The position numbers and the translations under genes were made by a program. The notes under the pieces are model-generated. The model was not told where the DNA came from and did not search any database. It was given only the letters and a program-made list of their open reading frames with translations. Positions 35,011 to 46,429 of a DNA stretch of 64,000 nucleotides are shown piece by piece. Position 1 is the stretch's first letter, and every line of letters starts with the position of its first letter. This DNA comes from Theocolax elegans (lineage: Eukaryota; Arthropoda; Insecta; Hymenoptera; Cerocephalidae), in the NCBI GenBank assembly GCA_026168455.1, contig CM047425.1, forward strand, positions 23,452,648 through 23,516,647. Direction: 5' to 3'.

Positions 35011-35297
35011 AATCAATGTTAAAATAATAATGTTCAATTAAAATTACAAACTATGTATTGCATTTATAATTAAAATAATAAGTACTATATTTGCAAGATA
35101 CAAAACTACAAAATTTATTTCTGTCTCGACAATTAATTACCAACTCTCTTTTATCAAATATCATTTTTATAACATTTTTATAAGATATTTAAGGTATGTA
35201 TAATCTTAATCTAAATCCCTTAATGTCAATAACAATAATTAATATTTCAAATTTAAATAAGAAAATTTAATAATATTTAGAACAAATAAATAGTCAC

Positions 35298-36719
35298 TGT
35301 TCAGGATGAAAACTTTGGGATAGTCTTTATATATCCGGCAATAGAAATAAAACGTCATAAAAACTTAACTAATGTATTTTCGAGCATGCACGTATATCTG
35401 GGGTTTTTCCAAAATCATAAATAATGTATAGAATTAACGAATGTTCGAGACGCGCGTTTTCTACATATGACAGAAATGTTAACCCGACGAAAGAAACAAG
35501 TCGTCGCACGCCGGACGGGCAATAAAACCATAAAACAAAGTGGCTATGTCGAAGCCGAGCAGGTATGCCTAAGAACGGGTGATGGTAGGTCCGGGGCAAT
35601 CCCCAAATGGATGAAGTGTATTGTATTACGCATAGAGAGTTGATACAAAAGAAGACGGCGTCCCTATAATAACGACGTTTAATTGTATTTTTCCGTAATA
35701 GCATAAGTATAATTATGGACGTATATAAAGATACAAATAAGTGTTAATGTATACTCGTGTATATCTGTAAACAATAGGCGTTTATACGCATATCACTGTA
35801 TATGGGCGTATAATAGTTTGTATTATGTATGTATATATGTGTGTGCATTTTTTCGGCATGTGCGTATATAGAAATTAAATTATATACTAAGATAGTAAAT
35901 GTAAAAGTGCTCTAATTAGTTCGACAAAAATATAATTTAAAATCATTAACAAATTAGTAACAAATTCTTTACTAATTAACGATTTAATATAAAGTAAAGT
36001 AAAAAAAAAAAAAGAGAAAACCACCTTTTTTTCCTTTCGACTTGATAAACCAACTCGTAGTAAAGCTTACTATAACGTGCGTGGGCGCGAAAGTGCATTC
36101 CACGGTCGGGACGCTGAATAATCAAAGTCTAGGTCCGCCTAAAACTATTCAACCCATTTTAACAGGGGGAGTTGCTACAGAGAAGCGACGACCAATAGTT
36201 ATTTGGCAAAGTGGTCAATAAAGGTGGACTGAGGGCTGTCAGGCGACAGAGCGACGCGATTGGGGAAACAGAGAGGAAAAGTCGGCCCACCTCGATTAAG
36301 GCCCGGGAAAGCTACCCTCTCTACCCCAACCTTAGATGGAAGGAAGGGGTAAGTCGAAAGGAGCAAGGAAGGCCTCAAGCGAGGGAGGCCCAGGGAGGCA
36401 GTCTAATTTCGGCTATCGGGAAAAACGGTAGATCGGTCCTTCGAACTTGAGTCGGGCAAGTTAGAGCGCTTACCGGTTTTCATTAGTCGATCTATTATTT
36501 GTACGCTCGTACACTTCGTCGCGTTTTCTTGTATATATATATATATAATTTGTATAACGTGTTCTACACAGCTTGCACGGGCTTTTTCCCCTACTCCGTG
36601 GGATTTTTTACGCCCTTGCAAGCGTTTTAATTACGGGAATAAACGGAAAACATTTGACTATAATAAAATTTTGGTTTTATTTGTGTTTCCTCCTATTTAT
36701 CCTCTTCTTGACCCAAACA
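35298..36719 (+). repeat. BEL/Pao 5' LTR
   Basis: TGTTCAGGATG to CCCAAACA, 1422 bp, unusually long for an LTR. It contains a poly-A run near 36000, a CpG-rich part (about 36060-36450) and a TA repeat near 36532. It is followed by the primer binding site region TTGGTGCCCTGGGTGAGG (36720-36737). ORFs inside it on either strand are LTR noise, repeated in the 3' LTR. Confidence 0.93.
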
Positions 36720-36823
36720 TTGGTGCCCTGGGTGAGGAACAATCGGATAAACAGAGGATAGATAGTGAAAAGTGAGTGAGTGGGTGTTTCTATAAAAAAA
36801 AAAAAAAGGAAAACTTCAACGTG

Positions 36824-38201
36824 ATGGCGCCGAGGACAAGGAAGGCCGCCAGGAAGACAGCCGCCCCGACGACGGAAACACCACCGTCAGCGAGGCGAGG
36901 ACGTGGTCGCCCGCACGTTGAACCCGTGAATCCACCAGCTGAAGCTTTGTCCAGCCAAAGGAAAAGGAGACGAGTTGCCTCAGCCAGCTCTGCCGATAGA
37001 CGCGAAACCGAAGGCATCGAAGAGTCAACAACGAACTTCGAACGTCGCTCGTTGGAAAGAACATCAACCGAGGTACAAAATGGAGTAAATAGCGTACACA
37101 ATGCGGAATCGAATAGTTTTCATGTGTCGCGGGAAAATAACGTCGCGGCAGCTGTAAATAGCTCGAGCTTGGCCGACGCTATACGCGAGATGTTGCGCGC
37201 GGTTCGAGACGTCGCGAGCGAAACCGGCTCACGATCGGGAAATCGTGTATTTGAGAAAATACTACCTGAATTTGAGGGCGATCCGTTAGAATTTAATCAT
37301 TTTAAAGAATTATATCTTGAAACCTCCGTGAATTTTACTGATCGTGAAAATATCGCGCGTTTAAACAAAGCCTTGAAAAGATAAGCTCGTTCGACAGCGA
37401 AAATGATTATGGGTACTACAAACGATCCGGATCGAATAATAGAAACGATTTTTCGGTAGCAAAAATAAAGTCGGCGAGCGAATTGTAACAGATATCCGCG
37501 AGTTACCTAGATTGGAGTCGGGAAAATTAAATATAGCACAGTTTGCCACTAAATTAAAAAATGCGGTAGATGCACTGAAAAGCTTAAATCTTGGAGGATA
37601 TCTGTATAGTCCTGAGTTGTTAACGAACGTAGCGAATAAGCTGCCGACGGCTAGTTTAGCCTCGTATTATAGATATGCTGCGAAACTGAATACTGATTGC
37701 TCCAGTTTAGAAAAACTCGCGGAATTTCTGAATGAGGAAGCCGAGTTCGCTCTAATGTCCGGATTATTAGATTTAGATTCAAGCGCGAGTGCAGGCAACG
37801 CCTCACGACCAAAGCAGGTTCAAGCAGGACTAGCTAGAACGCAAGCAATTTGCACAAATTTTAATGTTGAGAATAATGAAAGTGTCAACCGTAGCGTGGA
37901 TTCGCGTAACAAATGTTTATATCGTAAGCGCGTCGGACACGATATTAGTATCTGCAGAAATTTGATGAAAGAATCGTTGAATAGAAAGTGGCAGATATTA
38001 AAAGAATTAAACGTGTGCTTTTTATGTCTTAAGAAGGGCCACAGACGCGACGCGTGTAAAAGTCAGGTGACCTGCGAGGCATGCAATAAAAGACATAATA
38101 CTATTTTGCACAAACAAGTACGAGAGGAGACAAATATAGAAGGAGTAGGCCAAGTAAATAACGTATCTACCGATTTTTCTACCTCGTCGCGAACCGACTG
38201 A
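36824..38201 (+). pseudogene. gag: BEL/Pao gag, broken
   Basis: It starts at ATG 36824 (MAPRTRKAARK) with an arginine-rich, AT-hook-like RGRGRP near residue 25, then an S/E-rich region and FEGDPLEFNHFKELY, the conserved gag block. The frame meets TAA at 37382-37384 and, after continuing open, TAG at 37457; from 37458 it goes on one base further (GERIVTDIRELP, LNIAQFATKLKNAVDAL). The C-terminal part carries two zinc-knuckle-like clusters (CFLCLKKGHRRDAC and CEACNKRHNTILH, about 38020-38110). It ends at TGA 38199-38201, and the next ORF is in the same frame. Gag would package the element RNA. Confidence 0.88.
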
Positions 38202-38204
38202 CTA

Positions 38205-38576
38205 ATGGAGGGACGCGGCGTGTTAATGATTGTATCTATTCGAGTTTCCGGGCCGCGACGATCGCTCGATACATACGTGTTAATAGACGGAGGCGCTACA
38301 ATCAGCGTAATAGAAAAACAGTTAGCTCGCGAGTTAGGTATCAGCGGTACGCGAAGCGACATTAGAGTAAAGGGTTTATGGGGCGGAGTTTATACAAAAT
38401 GCGAGAAAGTTGAATTAAAAATTTTGAGTATTCACGGTGAGCGAAAAATCAAGAGAATCTACACGGTGCCGAGCTTAGATATACCGCCTCAAACAATCTC
38501 GCGCGACATTACCAATTACGTATCCGAAGTAAGTAATTATAGGGCAAGACAATATAAGTCTTATAGCAACTCATGA
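38205..38576 (+). pseudogene. BEL/Pao aspartic protease region
   Basis: In the same frame as gag, separated only by the TGA at 38199. The active-site strand is YVLIDGGATISVIEKQLA (the DGGAT where DSGST or DEGST is usual), followed by VKGLWGG. The frame ends at 38576, but the conserved continuation (IGQDN...LKINGTGLVISRSLLGW) runs on in the next frame from about 38536, so a one-base shift lies near 38535. BEL elements normally have gag and pol in one ORF, so both breaks are abnormal. Confidence 0.82.
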
Positions 38577-40380
38577 ATGTTTAAAAATAAACGGCACGGG
38601 TCTTGTAATCTCGCGGTCCCTTCTTGGATGGTCAATTCACGGTTATATGGAGAAAATTGATATTTTTTCTTTCAAGAATCAAGGCAACGTTTTTACTTTA
38701 CACAAAGATTCCGGAACGCATGACGTTGATAATCTAGACAGATTAGATGAGTTAATTCATTATTATTTTTATTTAGAAAATTTAGGAACTAACGAATCGG
38801 CTTGTAGAAAAAACAAGATGGAAAAAACATATAAAATTGTGGAAAAAACGACTAGAAGAGTACGGAGCGCATGGGAAACCGGGTTACTGTGGAAAGACGA
38901 TTCGGTACCGAAAATCGACAGCCGAGCTACGGCGTATAATAGGCTTATATCCGTCGAAAAGAAGTTAGATCGGGACCCTAAATACGCGGAGCTGTACTAC
39001 GCGGAAATGAATCGTTTTATCGAGTCCGGGTACGCGGTTAAGGTCACGGGGACCGAGAAAAGAACGCGACTTTGGTATTTACTTCATTTCGGGGTCCAGA
39101 ACATAAATAAACCAGGCAAAGTAAGAATAGTCTTTGATGCCGCTGCGAAAACCGAGGGAGTCAGTTTCAATTCCTTATTGGAGACGGGGCCTGATCTTTT
39201 AGAGTCGCTTATTGGTGTATTAATTCGTTTTCGGGTATGGCAATTCGGAGTTAAGAGCGACATTAAAGATATGTTTTTAAGGATTAAACTGAGGGAGGAG
39301 GATTGCGGGGCGCAGCGATTCTTATGGCGGGGGTCGGAAAGAAATAAAACGCCCGATGTATACGAAATGCGCAGAATCCTTTTTGGCGCCACGTGTTCCC
39401 CTACGAATGCGATATACGTTAAAAATAAAATCGCGAGTAGATACGAAAGGTCAAAACCAGAGGCGGCTAGAAGCATAGTAAAAAACTGCTATATGGATGA
39501 TTATTTGGTTAGCAAAAGAACGTTGGAAGAAATTCAGGCTTTAGTGCATGACGTGCACGCCATTAATAAAGAAGCAAATTTTGACATGCATGCTTGGGCT
39601 TCAAATGATCCGCGAGCAATTGAAAGGGTACAAATAGAATATAAATCAAATCGCGATGAAAAGACCGATCTTTGTAATAAGGAAGAAAAGGTATTAGGGC
39701 TTTATTGGGACAAGCAAGCGGATAATTTAAGTTTTAACGTGGGGTTTAGTAAAATTTCTAAAAGAATCGCAAGCGGGGAAGAGAAACCGACGAAGAGGCA
39801 AGTTTTTAGCATTGTGATGTCAATTTACGACTCCCTCGGAATATTATCTCCCTTTACCATACGCGCGAAATTGATAATTCAAGAAATTTGTCGCAGCGGC
39901 ATCAAGTGGGACACGAAAATTCGCGATGAAGAATTCAGCAATTGGATATCGTGGTTAAACAATTTAAAAGGGATCCAAGAGTGCCGAGTCCCGCGGTGTT
40001 ACATACCTGCAAACGTCGAATACAAACAAACACAGTTACACATATTTTGCGACGCAAGCTTAAAAGCGTTTGCCGCGATCGCGTATTTACGTACCGAATC
40101 ACAAAATAATGGAATTTACGTAGCGCTGATTTTAGCAAAAACTAGGGTCGCGCCGATTAAACCAATAACGATACCTCGTTTGGAACTGCAAACCGCGGTT
40201 CTCGGCGCGCGTATAGCCAAAACTATAACCGACGAGCTGGATATAAAAATAAACGAAAAATATTATTGGTCAGACTCTACCACAGTTTTGCAGTGGATAA
40301 GATCGGATCCGCATAAAAGACTGGCACTGGGTGCCGACGAAAATGAACCCCACGGACGACGCGACACGTTGGTCGGATAG
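38536..40380 (+). pseudogene. pol: BEL/Pao reverse transcriptase and RNase H
   Basis: The open frame starts in the protease-RT linker. RT motifs are in order: VRIVFDAAAKTEGVSFNSLL, KSDIKDMFLRIKL (first aspartate), MRRILFGATCSPTNAI, and CYMDDYLVS, with the catalytic DD near 39495. After the thumb comes VFSIVMSIYDSLGILSPFTI, the family hallmark. RNase H follows with FCDASLKAFAAIAY, PRLELQTAV and YWSDSTTVLQW, giving D, E and D. The frame then leaves the family pattern at DPHKRLA and stops at 40380. The stretch expected next (VANRVGEI type, with the last RNase H residues) is missing, apparently by a deletion of some 25-30 codons plus a frameshift. RT itself looks intact. Confidence 0.9.
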
Positions 40381-40786
40381 CCCTTTACGGAATAGTGATA
40401 GGTGGTTCAATGGACCCGAGTTTTTATTAGAAGCGACACATTTGTGGCCACGTCCTAAGAAGCTAGATAATATTAGTAAAAACCAAATCGATAATCTCGA
40501 AGCGCGAAAAGAGTTCATAAACTATACAGTAGCGGAAAAGACTCTTCCTATTCCGACTTTAGGAAAATTATTAGGCTGGGATAATTTAATAGTTGTAGCT
40601 AGGCGACTAAAAAAGTGGGCAGATCGTTGGCGTCGGTTAAAAATATCTATAAGCGACCCCGTTGCGGATAAAATACTCGCGGAAAATTTTTGGTTTCGAG
40701 AGATTCAATCGACGTGTTTCAGTGGCGAACTTCAAAGCCTTAAAGCCGGAAAAGAGTTGCACAGAGGGAGCAAAATAATAATTTGA
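40331..40786 (+). pseudogene. pol: BEL/Pao RNase H-integrase linker
   Basis: It resumes the family pattern in a new frame with VPTKMNPTDDATRW (seen as MPTKMNPTDDATRW at 40331), then WFNGPEFL, the region between RNase H and integrase. It ends at a TGA at 40784-40786, four bases into the integrase frame, so a further one-base shift lies at about 40775-40786. Confidence 0.8.
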
Positions 40787-41985
40787 CACCATTTATTGAT
40801 GGAAAAGGTATCTTACGGGCTAGGGGACGCGTGTCGAATTTAACCCACCCGGAACTCGAAAATAATCCTATCATACTCGACGCAGAACACTACGCGACTA
40901 AGAGCTTAATATCCCTTTATCATCGTAAATACGCCCATGCCAACAATGAGATAGTTGTAAACGAGCTGCGACAAAGATACTACATAGTGGGACTAAGATC
41001 GAGGTTACGGTGGATCGCGAAAAGCTGTATAACATGTCGATTACACCGGGCGAAGCCAGACTGTCCGCCTATGGCAGACTTACCGGCCGGACGCGTAGCA
41101 TATATGCAAAGACCCTTTAGTCATTGCGGTGTCGACTATTTCGGCCCGATGAGTGTAAAAATAGGCCGTCGTCGCGAAAAACGCTGGGGTGTCTTATTTA
41201 CTTGCCTCACCACAAGAGCGATTCATTTAGAACTAGCAAACACTTTGGACGCGAGCTCCGCCATAATGGCGATCCAACGCTTAGCGGGGAGACGAGGGAC
41301 CCCATCGGTTATATACAGCGACAATGCGACTAACTTCACTAAAGCGGATAAAGAATTACGTGATGCGGTTGCAAAGATAGATGTAACAAAACAACAACAA
41401 TTTGCGCTTAAAAATAATATAAAATGGAAGTTTAATCCTCCGAACGCACCACATATGGGGGGAGCGTGGGAAAGATTAATTAAATCGGTAAAAACAGCGT
41501 TAGAATATACTTTACGCGACGAGATTCCAGCCGAGGAGGTACTATTTACGGTGTTAGTAGAGATAGAACATATGGTTAATTCGCGCCCACTGACTCACGT
41601 TTCCGTGGATCCACGCGACGAAGAAGCCTTGACACCAAACCACTTTTTAATCGGTTCGTCGTCAGGTCATTTGACGATGTCAAAATATAATTTGGAAGTA
41701 AATAACCCGCGAAAACGTCTTGAAATAGCACAAAGTTACGCGATTCGATTTTGGAAACGATGGCTTCGTGAATATTTGCCGACATTGCTCCCGCAAACCA
41801 AGTGGCACACACCTGTCCCTCCATTTAGAATAGGTGATATTGTTCTAATAATAGATTATCAAATACCGCGGAATACATGGAAAAAGGGTAAAATCGTCCA
41901 AGTATATCCAAATAAAGAAGGGATAATCCGCGTCGTGAAAGTTCGTACGTCGACAAACGAACTGGTAAGAGCAACCCACCGATGA
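40783..41985 (+). CDS. pol: BEL/Pao integrase (last part of pol)
   Basis: A 400-residue frame with the whole integrase. It begins in the conserved TPFIDGKGILRARGRVSN block. The zinc domain is H-H-C-C type (HRKYAHANNEI ... CITC), followed by GVDYFGPMSV (first Asp), YSDNATNF (second Asp) and PHMGGAWERLIKS (Glu), which is the DDE core. A C-terminal YxIPRNTWKKGKI...VVKVRT module ends at TGA/TAA near 41983. It would splice element cDNA into the genome. No break is seen inside it, but upstream shifts mean that no complete Pol can be made from this copy as written. Confidence 0.9.
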   Translation: MTPFIDGKGILRARGRVSNLTHPELENNPIILDAEHYATKSLISLYHRKYAHANNEIVVNELRQRYYIVGLRSRLRWIAKSCITCRLHRAKPDCPPMADLPAGRVAYMQRPFSHCGVDYFGPMSVKIGRRREKRWGVLFTCLTTRAIHLELANTLDASSAIMAIQRLAGRRGTPSVIYSDNATNFTKADKELRDAVAKIDVTKQQQFALKNNIKWKFNPPNAPHMGGAWERLIKSVKTALEYTLRDEIPAEEVLFTVLVEIEHMVNSRPLTHVSVDPRDEEALTPNHFLIGSSSGHLTMSKYNLEVNNPRKRLEIAQSYAIRFWKRWLREYLPTLLPQTKWHTPVPPFRIGDIVLIIDYQIPRNTWKKGKIVQVYPNKEGIIRVVKVRTSTNELVRATHR

Positions 41986-42032
41986 ATTAAAATATGCGAT
42001 ACTATAGAAGTCTAGAATAAACCGGATTCTAG

Positions 42033-43466
42033 ACTGGGGGGAGGATGTTCAGGATGAAAACTTTGGGATAGTCTTTATATATCCGGCAATAGAAATAAAA
42101 CGTCATAAAAACTTAACTAATGTATTTTCGAGCATGCACGTATATCTGGGGTTTTTCCAAAATCATAAATAATGTATAGAATTAACGAATGTTCGAGACG
42201 CGCGTTTTCTACATATGACAGAAATGTTAACCCGACGAAAGAAACAAGTCGTCGCACGCCGGACGGGCAATAAAACCATAAAACAAAGTGGCTATGTCGA
42301 AGCCGAGCAGGTATGCCTAAGAACGGGTGCTGGTAGGTCCGGGGCAATCCCCAAATGGATGAAGTGTATTGTATTACGCATAGATAGTTGATACAAAAGA
42401 AGACGGCGTCCCTATAATAACGACGTTTAATTGTATTTTTCCGTAATAGCATAAGTATAATTATGGACGTATATAAAGATACAAATAAGTGTTAATGTAT
42501 ACGCGTGTATATCTGTAAACAATAGGCGTTTATACGCATATCACTGTATATGGGCGTATAATAGTTTGTATTATGTATGTATATATGTGTGTGCATTTTT
42601 TCGGCATGTGCGTATATAGAAATTAAATTATATACTAAGATAGTAAATGTAAAAGTGCTCTAATTAGTTCGACAAAAATATAATTTAAAATCATTAACAA
42701 ATTAGTAACAAATTCTTTACTAATTAACGATTTAATATAAAGTAAAGTAAAAAAAAAAAAGAGAAAACCACCTTTTTTTCCTTTCGACTTGATAAACCAA
42801 CTCGTAGTAAAGCTTACTATAACGTGCGTGGGCGCGAAAGTGCATTCCACGGTCGGGACGCTGAATAATCAAAGTCTAGGTCCGCCTAAAACTATTCAAC
42901 CCATTTTAACAGGGGGAGTTGCTACAGAGAAGCGACGACCAATAGTTATTTGGCAAAGTGGTCAATAAAGGTGGACTGAGGGCTGTCGGGCGACAGAGCG
43001 ACGCGATTGGGGAAACAGAGAGGAAAAGTCGGCCCACCTCGATTAAGGCCCGGGAAAGCTACCCTCTCTACCCCAACCTTAGATGGAAGGAAGGGGTAAG
43101 TCGAAAGGAGCAAGGAAGGCCTCAAGCGAGGGAGGCCCAGGGAGGCAGTCTAATTTCGGCTATCGGGAAAAACGGTAGATCGGTCCTTCGAACTTGAGTC
43201 GGGCAAGTTAGAGCGCTTACCGGTTTTCATTAGTCGATCTATTATTTGTACGCTCGTACACTTCGTCGCGTTTTCTTGTATATATATATATATAATTTGT
43301 ATAACGTGTTCTACACAGCTTGCACGGGCTTTTTCCCCTACTCCGTGGGATTTTTTACGCCCTTGCAAGCGTTTTAATTACGGGAATAAACGGAAAACAT
43401 TTGACTATAATAAAATTTTGGTTTTATTTGTGTTTCCTCCTATTTATCCTCTTCTTGACCCAAACA
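42033..43466 (+). repeat. BEL/Pao polypurine tract and 3' LTR
   Basis: The purine run GACTGGGGGGAGGA (42032-42045) primes plus-strand DNA directly before the LTR. The LTR is TGTTCAGG (42046) to CAAACA (43466), 1421 bp, almost identical to the 5' LTR. Confidence 0.93.
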
Positions 43467-43471
43467 GTCAC

Positions 43472-44322
43472 AATTCAATAATTAATACAAGAGCAGTAGC
43501 AACTGAATTAAAAAGATTATCTCCTATAAATATTTTGTTTAATATTTAATTTGATAATGCTTAATAGATTAATTTGAACGCAATTAGTTGATAAATTTAT
43601 GGATGCATTAGACTATAGCTAAATGGAATATATTTAGTACGGTAAAATAATAATTAATTTAAAAAATTATCAATACAAAGTTATGTTTTAAAAAATGCCC
43701 CAGCCTTTGCAGTGTATTTTCAATACTGCAATTTTATCAAGCTAAAATAATGATAAATATAGCTTTGTTAAAAATAGTTTATAAGTATTAATAACTGTTT
43801 ATAAAGGTCAGGTTTTCGACTATAATAATAGTTAATAAAAGTTACCAACAGTTTATTTACGTTAAAAAAAGTTTATACTGTTATAAACTTTTATTTAGGT
43901 TTTAGAGCTACGGCTGTTGACAGAAACAGTTTGTAAATAAAAACTTTTATAATAGTTTATAACTATTTGTAATAATTTAAAATTGTTCATAATAGTTAAC
44001 AACAGTTAATAATGGTCAATTACATTGACCATCAAAAAATGCAGTTATTTTTATTCTGACTGCAGAGAAAGAAAATATTTATTTTTAGACAGCTTGCATA
44101 CCACATTTTTTAATTTTATACATATAGCATTATTAAGATATATTATTGTTTACATATATTTAAACTGCAAAATAAAAAAATGATAAATTATTTTGATAAA
44201 TAAAACTCTGCTCTAGCATTTAAATTTCAATTAGTTATTTATTACTAATAGCAGTTTTTTTTATAACCATTTACAATAGTTTACACAGTTTGTGACATGG
44301 CAGTTCTAACTGCATGTCACCT
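43472..44322. other. AT-rich noncoding stretch with degenerate TTTATAAC repeats
   Basis: No ORF. From 43780 to 44020 the sequence is built of variants of AGTTTATAAC, AATAGTTAATAA and their inverses, so it has low complexity and some fold-back character. It may be an old, eroded repeat. Confidence 0.5.
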
Positions 44323-45008
44323 ACTTACAAGAGAAGTACATGACCTCCGGGAAACGGATCTCATCCTAACTTTGGTATGTCTTTTATAATATAAAAATAT
44401 GAAGAAAGCCAAGTTATCTCTTGCCAATGGCCACTTTTACGGAAGTTATTCGACATCTAATAATAATATCAGTAAAAATTACTTCCAATTTGATCGCTTA
44501 CAACTCGGAAACAAATAAAGATAGGCACTCAAACCAAAAACCAGAAGAAAGTTGAGTTCAAGTAAATATGGTTTGAAAAAAAAGAAGCTCAAATTGCTTA
44601 ATTTGGAGCAAAGTTATAAAGAAAATAAGAAATTGAAAAAATCTTAACCAAAATTTAATATAAAAATTTATTGTTTCTTTTGGCCTAATAATCTTTAATT
44701 TCTTATTTTATTTATAACTTTGTTCCAAATTAAGCAATTTGAGCTTCTCTTTTTTCAAACCATATCTACTTGAACTCAACTTTCTTCTGGTTTTTGGTTT
44801 GAGTGCCTATCTTTATTTGTTTCCGAGTTGTAAGCGATCAAATTGGAAGTAATTTTTACTGATATTATTTTTAGATCTCGAATAACTCTCGTAAAAGTGG
44901 CCATTGGCAAGAGATAACTTGGCTTTCTTCATATTTTTATATTATAAAAGACATACCAAAGTTAGGATGAGATCCGTTTCCCGGAGGTCATATACTTCCC
45001 TTGTTAGT
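44323..45008. mobile_element. ~686-bp palindromic MITE
   Basis: Left ACTTACAAGAGAAGTACATG... and right ...CATATACTTCCCTTGTTAGT are reverse complements, with arms of about 320 bp (for example AACGGATCTCATCCTAACTT against AAGTTAGGATGAGATCCGTT). The spacer is near 44640-44700. It has no ORF. Internal words are shared with the elements at 34.5 and 49.3 kb, so the three form a family. Confidence 0.85.
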
Positions 45009-45184
45009 TTACTTTTATATTTGTATATCAAGTATTCGAAAGCTCCGTAGCTTATAGGAATTAAATTCTATCTCACTCGGAATCCAGCTAGTCTAGACCG
45101 TGAGGAAGGAGTACACACTCCAGTGACACATACGCACAAACACACAAGCACTGTTCCTGTTAGTGTCCCGCATAATAAACTATC
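45009..45184. other. Noncoding spacer
   Basis: Short unique sequence between the palindrome and the putative poly(A) end of the minus-strand transcript. Nothing else is seen. Confidence 0.4.
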
Positions 45185-45930
45185 CATTTATTGAAGTTGA
45201 ATCCTTGAATAGTTGGTTGAGGTCCTGTGTCAAATCCTGTTTCTTATGTCCTGGAGAAAATAATCGTAGAAAGTAGAAGCTGAGGTAGTGCAGAGAGCCT
45301 TAGACAGGTACATGAAGGATATCAAGACGTATCCAGCCTCCTCAAAGGAATTGGTGGTTCTCCGCCGTTGAAAAATCTCCTTCGAGTACCTGCAACAATA
45401 TTAATAAATAAATAACGAAATTGATGCTGGGGAGAACAGTAGGCTGTTAGAACCTAGTTGCAGGTAAGGAGAAGGAGAGGTGAGTTGAGGTTAGGATACT
45501 ACTTCCACAATATATTAACTTTGAAGAAAGAAACACTGTTATTTGTACCATTACCTTGAACAATCCAGCTCGATGTTGAAGTGAGGATAAAACAGCCATC
45601 TCCGGAACCTTGTGAGGAAGAATCAGCTGAGAAAATATCCGGTGCAGTGTTGATACCGTCATTCCCGCATGCTGCACCTGAAACACATAAACAAACTCGG
45701 ACGAACTCACATTAATAAAGGTTTATTTCTATGGAAGTAGTGTATTTACCTAGTGTTGGCGTTGTTCCTGTTGACGAGGCTCCGGGTTGATAGTATCCAG
45801 CAGTTGAGACGGTGCATGGGAACGGAGGTTTTCACTGCACACAAACTATACGTGCGTCGGATCGGCCGAGTCAAGCGAACGAGAGCCAACTATTGCGCAT
45901 GGCGCATGCGCGCGGTCTCGCTGATCGGTT
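45185..45930 (-). ncRNA. Candidate three-exon minus-strand transcript, coding status unclear
   Basis: Minus-strand splice sites define exon 1 up to 45750 (CACTAG|GTAAAT), exon 2 at 45677-45555 (acceptor TTATGTGTTTCAG, donor TTCAAG|GTAATG) and exon 3 from 45389 (acceptor TTGTTGCAG), with introns of 72 and 165 bp, typical for insects. A poly(A) signal AATAAA lies near 45190 on the same strand. The region around exon 1 is CpG-rich with the palindrome GCGCATGCGC at 45902-45911. Two frames stay open across exons 2 and 3, and one also spans exon 1 for about 80 codons, but it lacks an ATG and ends in a stop in exon 3. No family is recognised, so a lncRNA or the end of an unknown gene are both possible. 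Confidence 0.45.
45902..45911. promoter_or_regulatory. GCGCATGCGC palindrome (NRF-1/EWG-like site)
   Basis: Perfect consensus palindrome in a CpG-rich stretch just upstream of the minus-strand exon 1. The same palindrome occurs at 19487-19496. It is a plausible promoter element, but nothing more can be said. Confidence 0.4.
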
Positions 45931-46425
45931 CAACACGACGAACTCGGTGATTCCGAGTCGGGCCGTAGGACGATACCGTTCGAGATATCATTAATTTATT
46001 TACCGAGAGTGGTTAATTTTTATTAATTAATTGTTTTTTTTCGAGCTTCCGAAGGTGAGAATTCCTGTCCTTGTTATCCTGTTTCTCCAGCTTCCCGTGT
46101 AAGCTGTGGAGTTGTGCGTGTGTGTGCGGTAATCACAATTTTGTGTTAAATAAAATTTGCCGCGAAACGCGTTTACTATTAATTTTACTATCATTAAAGG
46201 ATCCAGCTTATTATTATTAAAGAGATGTTTATTAATGTTTGGGAGCCGTTCACCCTGATCCCCAATGAACGTGTTTTAAGTTATAAATTTCTTTAACAGT
46301 CTAAAATCCGACCTTTATAATCTGTTCATAAAAGCTATAAACTTTTTCTAGTTCTTACTGTATAAAATCATTTACGCCGTAGTACAAAAAATGTAACGTA
46401 AAGTATAAAAATGTTTTTCATGCGC
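45931..46425. other. Noncoding, promoter-side sequence
   Basis: CpG-rich until about 45985, then AT-rich with a TG-rich tract (46107-46130) and AATAAA at about 46150. No ORF. Confidence 0.4.
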
Positions 46426-46429
46426 ATCT

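Larger units (their letters stand above)
35293..43471 (+). mobile_element. Full-length BEL/Pao retrotransposon with GTCAC target duplication
   Basis: A complete 8.17-kb element (35298-43466) between two LTRs of 1422 and 1421 bp, flanked by GTCAC at 35293-35297 and 43467-43471, the 5-bp duplication usual for BEL/Pao. Internal order is primer site, gag, protease, RT/RNase H, integrase, polypurine tract. The LTRs differ at only a handful of sites seen by eye (for example GATGG/GCTGG, GAGAG/GATAG, ACTCG/ACGCG, CAGGC/CGGGC and a poly-A length), which means a recent insertion. Yet the coding part has at least five frame breaks. Confidence 0.95.

Noticed and set aside
36211..36450. 79-codon plus-strand frame in the BEL LTR (also 42958-43197) and antisense 111-codon frames
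   Set aside because: They lie inside the LTR, are repeated with it, and show no domain; LTR sequence is open by chance.
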